Position numbers and translations under genes: made by a program
In this document: positions 4,359 through 9,481 of the stretch, in pieces
Layout: each line of letters starts with the position of its first letter
Position numbering within the stretch: position 1 is the first letter of the stretch
Assembly: GCA_014379485.1 (NCBI GenBank)
Contig: JACMLS010000802.1
Location: forward strand, 1 to 9,481
Reading direction: 5' to 3'
Source: Bacteroidia bacterium
GTDB taxonomy: Bacteria > Bacteroidota > Bacteroidia > B-17B0 > Aurantibacillaceae
DNA length: 9,481 nt
Notes under the pieces: model-generated
What the model saw: only the letters and a program-made list of their open reading frames with translations
Database searches by the model: none
What the model was told of the DNA's origin: nothing

Positions 4359-7043
4359 TTGAATAAACTTTTTAAAATATTATTTCTCTTTGCTTTTTTG
4401 ATCTCTTTCAAATCTGCATTCTCTTCTCATAATCGTGCAGGCGAGATCACTTACAAATGGCTTTTTGGATTTACTTACGAGATACAGGTTACCACCTACA
4501 CCAATACGCAAAATACTACCGCAGACCGTTGTTACGATACCGTTTACTTTGGTGACGGAACTTATGAAGCTGTACCGCGTGTAAACGGTGTTACCGGTGG
4601 CCTTTGCAGCGGCGGTGTTGGAGATGGTGTCATGATCTCTACCTGGATAAAGCTGAATATTTACAAAACAACACACACCTATCCGGGCGCTAATTGTTAT
4701 ACTCTTACAATGGCAGACCCCAACAGAAACCAGGGGGTACTGAACATGACCAACTCGCAGGATCAACCTTTTTTTATCATGAGCCAGTTGTGTATAGGAA
4801 CTTTTTCTGGCGCCAACAGTTCTCCGGTACTTACCAATCCGCCAATAGATGATGCCTGCTCTGGTCATTGTTTCATTCACAATGCAGGCGCTTTTGATAT
4901 TGATGGCGATAGCCTTTCATATGAACTTTCAAATTGCTATGCCGGTTCAGGTACGCCCGCATTCGGATTTTTTTATCCTGCAGGAATAACGATAGACCCG
5001 GTTACCGGTGATTTTTTATGGTGTTCTCCTGTAGCACAGGGAATGTATAATTTCGCATTTATTATTCGCGAGTGGAGAAAAAATCCGGCTGACGGTACTT
5101 ATTCTGAAGTGGGTTATGTGTTAAGAGACATGCAGGTTACTGTTGGAAGCTGTACAAATATTGCGCCCTCTATACAGGATATACACGATACCTGTATTGT
5201 TGCAGGAACAACTTTAAATGTAAATATAACAGCCACAGATCCGGATATAGGGCAAATAATTACACTTACAAGTTATGGCGGACCTTATGCTTTAACTGTT
5301 TCGCCTGCAAATTTTTCTTCTTTACCTTCTGCTTCACCAGCCACAGCTACTTTTTCGTGGGTTACAGATTGCAAGCACATTCGCCTGCAACCTTATATGG
5401 TAACTGTAAAGGCAGAAGACAACGATCCGCAGATTGCATTAATAGATTTCGAAACTTTTTTTATTCACGTGGTTGCCCCGGCTCCGGTTAATTTAACTGT
5501 GCAACCAAGTGGCACAAGTATGTTGCTTGCCTGGAATAATTCTGGCTGCAACAGTACCACCGGAAATTATGTTTACAGGTATTTAATTTACAGAATTGAT
5601 TCATGCCTGTCATGGACCCACGCCCCTTGCGAAACAGGTGTGCCTTCTTACACAGGTTATACGCTTATCGGTTATACAAACGGAGTAAATGACACCACTT
5701 TTATAGATAATAATAACGGCCTTGGATTAAATCACGGAACTGATTATTCTTACATAGTAGTTGGTTTGTTTGGCGATGGCGCGCAGTCTTATGCCTCTGC
5801 ACCGGCCTGCAATCATTTACTAAAAGATGTTCCGCTCATAACAAATGTAGATGTAAAAGTTACCAGCAGCGCTGCCGGGCAAATTTTTGTTGCCTGGGCT
5901 AAACCTGTTGTTGATGCAAGTAATCCCGATAAGCTGGATACGATTGTAAATCCGGGGCCTTATGAATTTCGCTTAATGGAGCACAGTAATTTTACCGGAA
6001 CATTTACACAAGTGTATTCAGTAAGCGAACAATTTTTTTCGCAGTTAAATTCATTGAGCGATACAACTTACACTTCAGTAAATTTAAACAGCGCAGCAAA
6101 TCCGTATACCTATCGTGTAGATTTTTATTGTAACGGAAATTTAAAAGGCAGTACGCAAACTGCTTCGTCTGTTTTTTTAACAGCAACCGGAAATGATAAC
6201 CGCATAAAATTAGACTGGACCTACGTTGTTTCCTGGACAAATTATTTTTTCTACGTTTATAAAGAAACGTTTCCTGGTTCTGCTGTGTGGAATTTAATTG
6301 ACAGCACCACTTTAAAAACATATACAGATAGTAATCTTGTAAACGGGCAAACGTATTGTTACAAGGTTCTTTCAAAAGGAGAATATTCTGATCCCGATAT
6401 TATTCATCCATTATTTAACTGGAGCGAAGAAGTGTGTGCGCAGCCCATTGATAAGGAAGCGCCTTGCCAACCCACCATGGCACTTGAGGGAGATTGTAAT
6501 ACTTCATTGGTAAAAATAACCTGGCTCAATCCAAATAATTATTGCTGCGACGATGCAGTTTCATATAATATCTATTATAAACCCGGTGTTGATGAACCTT
6601 TTGTGCTTATAAATTCTGTGAACCTGATTACTGATACAGTATATGTTTATGACGGAAGTGTTTCTATTGCCGGCTGTTTTGCAGTAACCGCCGTTGATTC
6701 TTTTGGCAATGAAAGTACAATTGTAAATGAAGTCTGCATAGACAATTGCCCTGAATACGAATTGCCAAACATCATTACCATAAATGGAGACGGAATGAAT
6801 GATACTTTTATTCCGGTAAAAAATAAATTTGTAAAAGACATTGATCTTAAAATTTACGATCGCTGGGGCCTTCTTGTTTTTGAAACCACCGACCCCAAAA
6901 TTAACTGGGATGGAAAAAATAAACTTTCCAAACAACTGTGCACAAACGGAACTTATTATTACGTGTGTACAGTAAACACCATTCGCCTTGAGGGAATTGT
7001 TTCCTTCAATCTTAAGGGCTGGTTGCAGATTATTGATAAGTAG
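4359..7043 (+). CDS. secreted Fn3-like multidomain protein with T9SS type B sorting domain
   Basis: An 894-aa surface or secreted protein. Residues 1-23 form a Sec signal peptide (MNKLFK, then a hydrophobic core ending KSAFSS). The mature N-terminus begins SHNRAGEITYKW, the start of a module (about 24-263) seen in many large Bacteroidota proteins, including ACSGHCFIHNAGAFDIDGDS at 166-185. After an Ig/cadherin-like stretch (about 268-372) come four Fn3-like repeats starting near 376, 497, 604 and 706, each with a strand like LLAW, FVAW, KLDW or KITW. Residues 801-893 are a gliding-motility-associated C-terminal domain: NGDGMNDTF, YDRWGLLVFE, NWDG, NGTYYYVC. This type B signal directs export by the type IX system and attachment or release at the cell surface. 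The 27 cysteines suggest disulfides. The start codon is TTG: no ATG gives the signal peptide and a stop lies at 4341-4343. The role may be adhesion or matrix binding; the ligand is unknown. Confidence 0.93.
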   Translation: MNKLFKILFLFAFLISFKSAFSSHNRAGEITYKWLFGFTYEIQVTTYTNTQNTTADRCYDTVYFGDGTYEAVPRVNGVTGGLCSGGVGDGVMISTWIKLNIYKTTHTYPGANCYTLTMADPNRNQGVLNMTNSQDQPFFIMSQLCIGTFSGANSSPVLTNPPIDDACSGHCFIHNAGAFDIDGDSLSYELSNCYAGSGTPAFGFFYPAGITIDPVTGDFLWCSPVAQGMYNFAFIIREWRKNPADGTYSEVGYVLRDMQVTVGSCTNIAPSIQDIHDTCIVAGTTLNVNITATDPDIGQIITLTSYGGPYALTVSPANFSSLPSASPATATFSWVTDCKHIRLQPYMVTVKAEDNDPQIALIDFETFFIHVVAPAPVNLTVQPSGTSMLLAWNNSGCNSTTGNYVYRYLIYRIDSCLSWTHAPCETGVPSYTGYTLIGYTNGVNDTTFIDNNNGLGLNHGTDYSYIVVGLFGDGAQSYASAPACNHLLKDVPLITNVDVKVTSSAAGQIFVAWAKPVVDASNPDKLDTIVNPGPYEFRLMEHSNFTGTFTQVYSVSEQFFSQLNSLSDTTYTSVNLNSAANPYTYRVDFYCNGNLKGSTQTASSVFLTATGNDNRIKLDWTYVVSWTNYFFYVYKETFPGSAVWNLIDSTTLKTYTDSNLVNGQTYCYKVLSKGEYSDPDIIHPLFNWSEEVCAQPIDKEAPCQPTMALEGDCNTSLVKITWLNPNNYCCDDAVSYNIYYKPGVDEPFVLINSVNLITDTVYVYDGSVSIAGCFAVTAVDSFGNESTIVNEVCIDNCPEYELPNIITINGDGMNDTFIPVKNKFVKDIDLKIYDRWGLLVFETTDPKINWDGKNKLSKQLCTNGTYYYVCTVNTIRLEGIVSFNLKGWLQIIDK

Positions 7044-7070
7044 GTGCGCCTCTTTGAAAAAAAACGTGAA

Positions 7071-7102
7071 TTGGGGATAGGGATTTGAATTTAATTATTT
7101 TG
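7071..7102 (+). promoter_or_regulatory. candidate promoter for the 149-aa secreted protein gene
   Basis: TTG at 7071-7073 and TTATTTTG at 7095-7102 (one mismatch to TAnnTTTG) are separated by 21 bp, close to the -33/-7 arrangement of the Bacteroidota primary sigma factor. The ATG follows at 7122. TATATTTT at 7103-7110 is an alternative -7. In such AT-rich DNA these matches occur easily by chance, and read-through from the preceding gene is also possible. Confidence 0.3.
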
Positions 7103-7121
7103 TATATTTTTTCTTTATTCT

Positions 7122-7571
7122 ATGGATCGTAAAAAATCCTTTATTTTTTTTCTCACAATTACCTCACTATTTATTTCCTGGCTTGTGTCTGCTCAAACTC
7201 AAATGAACAAGATTACAATCCGGAAAAATAAAGGATGCAGTTGCAATTATTTAATGAATAAACCATCAGGGGACGGGTTGTTTGAAATAGAATTTGATGT
7301 CCGTGACACTTCGGGGAAATACCTCAGAGATTTTACAAATTATGCTGACAGGTGGTGTGTTTATCTTTTGATTGCAGATTCTCTTGTTGTAAGTAAACCT
7401 GTTTTAAGTGACGTAACAACTTTTGAGAATCTTAAAACAGGCTTATACAATTTGCGGGTTTGTGAAGCAGGAGAAATGAATTACCTCAAACCTGTATACA
7501 TCTCAAGAGACAGTACCCGCTATCAGATTTATTCAACAAGCATTTTTCCGAAGAAGACGGATAAGAAATAG
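7122..7571 (+). CDS. small secreted protein of unknown function, 149 aa
   Basis: I do not recognise a family. Residues 1-24 are a clear Sec signal peptide (MDRKK, a long hydrophobic core, cleavage after VSA). The mature protein has four cysteines: a C39-S-C41 pair just after the signal, then C79 and C114, enough for two disulfides. Residues 53-127 alternate hydrophobic and polar residues, with VRDTSGKYL and FENLKTGLYNLRV. That pattern is typical of a small beta-sandwich of the carboxypeptidase-regulatory or transthyretin-like kind, which is inference only. The basic tail ends FPKKTDKK. No lipobox or T9SS sorting domain is visible, so it probably stays periplasmic or leaves by another route. 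It starts 78 nt after the T9SS cargo gene on the same strand and may be co-transcribed with it. ATG 7122 is the natural start. Confidence 0.8.
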   Translation: MDRKKSFIFFLTITSLFISWLVSAQTQMNKITIRKNKGCSCNYLMNKPSGDGLFEIEFDVRDTSGKYLRDFTNYADRWCVYLLIADSLVVSKPVLSDVTTFENLKTGLYNLRVCEAGEMNYLKPVYISRDSTRYQIYSTSIFPKKTDKK

Positions 7572-7576
7572 AAAAC

Positions 7577-7617
7577 AAAATCCGCGTAAATCAGCTAAAT
7601 CTTCGTCATCAGCGTTC
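7577..7617. repeat. degenerate dispersed-type intergenic repeat (CGTAAATCAGC type)
   Basis: The convergent gap contains TCCGCGTAAATCAGC followed by a second, similar unit, TTCGTCATCAGCGTTCC. The two units share CGT and ATCAGC at offsets of 18-19 bp. This resembles the 'CGCGTAAATCAGCG' intergenic repeats I recall from Bacteroidota and other phyla. The assignment rests on pattern memory and the internal periodicity. Confidence 0.5.
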
Positions 7618-7635
7618 CCCTGAAACAGCAACGCT
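7611..7635. terminator. hairpin in convergent gap, candidate bidirectional terminator
   Basis: AGCGTT at 7611-7616 and AACGCT at 7630-7635 are perfect inverted repeats with a 13-nt loop. On the plus strand TATTTTCC follows from 7636, a short T-rich tail after the 149-aa gene. The right arm touches the receptor's stop codon (7635-7637), so on the minus strand the stem forms immediately after translation ends. Six base pairs is modest. Confidence 0.4.
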
Positions 7636-9481
7636 TATTTTCCGAAATCCAAACCGTCTTGCCCGCCCATATTTGGAGTGTCTCCGCTTTTGGGCCTGCG
7701 TTTGAAAATGCTGGTGTCAAATTTTCCGAACAACCAGGTAAAAGAGAGACGAACAAAACGTGTTTCGCGGCGGCGGTTAAGGGTTTGAATGTAATCAGGG
7801 GTATTGTAAACAGAACCCATTTTTTTGGTGTTGAAGACATCGCTCAAAGTAAGATTGAAAATGTATTTCTGATTAATGTTTTTTCCCAATGAAAGATCCA
7901 TAAAATACATCGGAATAGTTTTTCCCTGCGGAATTATTTTTGGAGACTCGTAAGTTCCGTTCATCTGAATAGTAAAGTCTTTTGGAAGTTTATAAGACAA
8001 ATTAAGTTTTGTCATCCAGCTGTAACCTTCGTTTACTACTAATTGATTTGCTGAGTTCAGAAAATTAATGGTCTGGTAATAAACATTTGTATTGCTCATT
8101 ACGCTGAAACTTTTCCAGATAGTAAATTTAAAAGTGTTCTCCCAGCCAAAATTATAACTGTCGTGTCCGTTCTGGTAGGTGTTCAATAACACACTTGGGT
8201 CTGTTGGAAGCGGATAAGCGACATTGGTAATTGGCTGCGTAATATATTTTCCGTACACAGAAGTTAGAATGTCTACTTTTTTAATTTTTACATTAAAATT
8301 TACTTCTGCCATGTTAATGAATTCAGGAGCTAAGTCAGGATTTCCTCTGCGTAAATTATATTTATCAGAGAACATTATAAAGGGCATTAACTGAAAAAAG
8401 TTGGGACGATTTATTTTTCTGCTGAAATTTGCCTGAATCTCTTTGCCTTTGAACTTGTGCGAAAGATAAATTGCAGGAAACAGTGCGTTTAAAATATTGT
8501 CTTTGTTGGAAGGATAGTTGTATCCGAAACTCTGGTTCTTATTAAGGATGATTCCCTTATAATAAGATTGTTCAAAACGCAAACCGCCAACATAACCGAT
8601 CTTTTTAAATTTTCCGGTATAATTTACATAAGCTGCATTGATCATGTTCTCTATTTGATAATTGTTGCTCAGCGAAGTATCAGCTTCATAAGCATCATCG
8701 GCATACACATAATTGTAAGTGGTGTTGTTGCTTATACTTGTGGTGTAATTGCTTTTAAACCCCCACTCAATTTTTTTTGTATCGCTTATAGGGTTTACAT
8801 AATCTATCTGCCCGTTCATCATATGCGCGTTAGAGAGGTTTATGTTTTTTGTGAGTTGCGGATTGTTGGGCAATAAAACTCCACCGTAATAATTATTGGT
8901 GGCCCAATTGAAACCTCCGTCGCCTGCCATGTAATTGTACATGGCATCTGCAGTTAATTCTTTTCCGGCTTTTGGCCAGGTGCGTTTATATTGTAACTGG
9001 CCGGTATAATTTTTAAATCCGGCTGTCTGATCAGCAACTCTGTCTCCGTTAATAAGTAAGTTTTTGGTAGAATCGAAAACACCAAAGTTTTGATTGTCTT
9101 GCGAGTCAAAACTTCCTGAAATATAATTTCCGGATAGCGTAATAGAATTTCTGTTATTGATATTGTAATCAAAACCAGCTCTTGCAAAATGAAACATATT
9201 GGTCATTAAAGTATTGTTCCATTGTTCAAACGAAGCAATTGGAAACAGGTCGGTAACATTTTGCCTTTGTGTATATCCGCTTGACGTATTTGATCCGTAA
9301 TTAAAAGTATAGATCCCGAAAAAATTCCAGTTGCCTTCTTTTACGTTAAGGTTAGTCATTCCCATATAACAATTACCCGAACCAACGCTTGCCATTGCAA
9401 TTCCGTTATAACCGGGTTTGTCGTTTTTTTTCAGGATCACATTCAGAATTCCTCCTGTAGAACTTGCGTCGTATTTTACGG
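7635..9481 (-). CDS. TonB-dependent-receptor-like outer-membrane beta-barrel protein, 5' part outside window
   Basis: The reading frame is open from the right edge to the stop at 7635-7637, giving 614 visible residues; the start lies beyond 9481. The first visible residues, VKYDASSTGGILNVILKK, are the end of a plug domain (the YDA-x-G-x-GGI-x-N-x-ILKK signature), so the GTG at 9438-9440 is internal and not the start. The rest is one long beta-barrel rich in Asn, Tyr and Phe, with alternating strands such as GFKSNYTTSISNNTTYNYVY and the later NFSRKINRPNFFQLMPF. It ends in RLSFTWLFGKFD plus a polar tail ending LDFGK. This matches the 'outer membrane beta-barrel family protein' branch of the TonB-dependent superfamily (PF14905 type), whose members usually have about 800-900 residues with an N-terminal carboxypeptidase-regulatory domain, presumably off the edge here. 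Ligand unknown. It converges on the 149-aa gene. Confidence 0.92.
   Translation of the reverse strand, partial: VKYDASSTGGILNVILKKNDKPGYNGIAMASVGSGNCYMGMTNLNVKEGNWNFFGIYTFNYGSNTSSGYTQRQNVTDLFPIASFEQWNNTLMTNMFHFARAGFDYNINNRNSITLSGNYISGSFDSQDNQNFGVFDSTKNLLINGDRVADQTAGFKNYTGQLQYKRTWPKAGKELTADAMYNYMAGDGGFNWATNNYYGGVLLPNNPQLTKNINLSNAHMMNGQIDYVNPISDTKKIEWGFKSNYTTSISNNTTYNYVYADDAYEADTSLSNNYQIENMINAAYVNYTGKFKKIGYVGGLRFEQSYYKGIILNKNQSFGYNYPSNKDNILNALFPAIYLSHKFKGKEIQANFSRKINRPNFFQLMPFIMFSDKYNLRRGNPDLAPEFINMAEVNFNVKIKKVDILTSVYGKYITQPITNVAYPLPTDPSVLLNTYQNGHDSYNFGWENTFKFTIWKSFSVMSNTNVYYQTINFLNSANQLVVNEGYSWMTKLNLSYKLPKDFTIQMNGTYESPKIIPQGKTIPMYFMDLSLGKNINQKYIFNLTLSDVFNTKKMGSVYNTPDYIQTLNRRRETRFVRLSFTWLFGKFDTSIFKRRPKSGDTPNMGGQDGLDFGK

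Noticed and set aside
4380..6935. Minus-strand open frames at 4380-4880, 6004-6375 and 6561-6935
   Set aside because: They are antisense shadows of the T9SS cargo gene, with unprotein-like composition.
9438..9440. GTG as the start of the receptor gene
   Set aside because: The frame stays open upstream to the window edge and encodes the conserved end of a plug domain, so the gene continues outside.

Overview
The window is a chromosomal piece from a member of the Bacteroidota, probably a free-living Cytophagales, Chitinophagales, Flavobacteriales or Sphingobacteriales-like bacterium. The evidence is the low GC content, almost no Shine-Dalgarno sequences, a secreted protein with a type B sorting domain of the type IX secretion system, a large outer-membrane beta-barrel receptor of the TonB-dependent superfamily, a LytS/LytTR-type two-component pair, and a small protein carrying the Cys-rich N-terminal domain that this phylum places in front of TonB-like proteins. 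No ribosomal or transfer RNA, phage, insertion sequence or CRISPR array is visible.

Left part (1-2248, minus strand): a three-gene, apparently co-transcribed unit. It begins with an exported serine hydrolase of the class C beta-lactamase / penicillin-binding-protein-like family (495 aa). A 152-aa protein follows, with the Cys-rich 'C-W-M-C-C' domain and a hydrophobic segment ending in a lipobox-like LAGC. The last gene is a 54-aa lipoprotein that is easy to miss (62-226). The tails of the two small proteins look alike. GC-rich inverted repeats lie downstream.

Centre (2249-4129): a 152-bp divergent intergenic region holds several spaced copies of a TGTGA-cored motif and a perfect 10-bp palindrome. 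It separates the hydrolase unit from a plus-strand operon of two overlapping genes, a four-helix membrane histidine kinase and a LytTR response regulator. The roughly 20-bp spacing of the direct repeats is what a LytTR protein would be expected to recognise, so autoregulation and control of the divergent hydrolase unit is a reasonable inference.

Right part (4130-9481): a 229-bp spacer with a degenerate dispersed-type repeat and hairpins leads to an 894-aa secreted, Cys-rich, Fn3-like multidomain protein with a T9SS type B C-terminal signal. It apparently starts at TTG. A 149-aa unrecognised secreted protein follows 78 bp later. Converging on it from the right edge is a TonB-dependent-receptor-like beta-barrel protein whose N-terminus lies outside the window. 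The short convergent gap contains a second dispersed-type repeat and a hairpin that overlaps the receptor's stop codon.

The theme is the cell envelope: an exported hydrolase, small lipoproteins, a membrane sensor pair, T9SS cargo and an outer-membrane barrel. Nothing here is clearly a new defence or mobile system. The most interesting items are the hidden small lipoprotein and its larger partner, and the repeat array in the divergent promoter region. There is no gene-free stretch longer than 300 bases.
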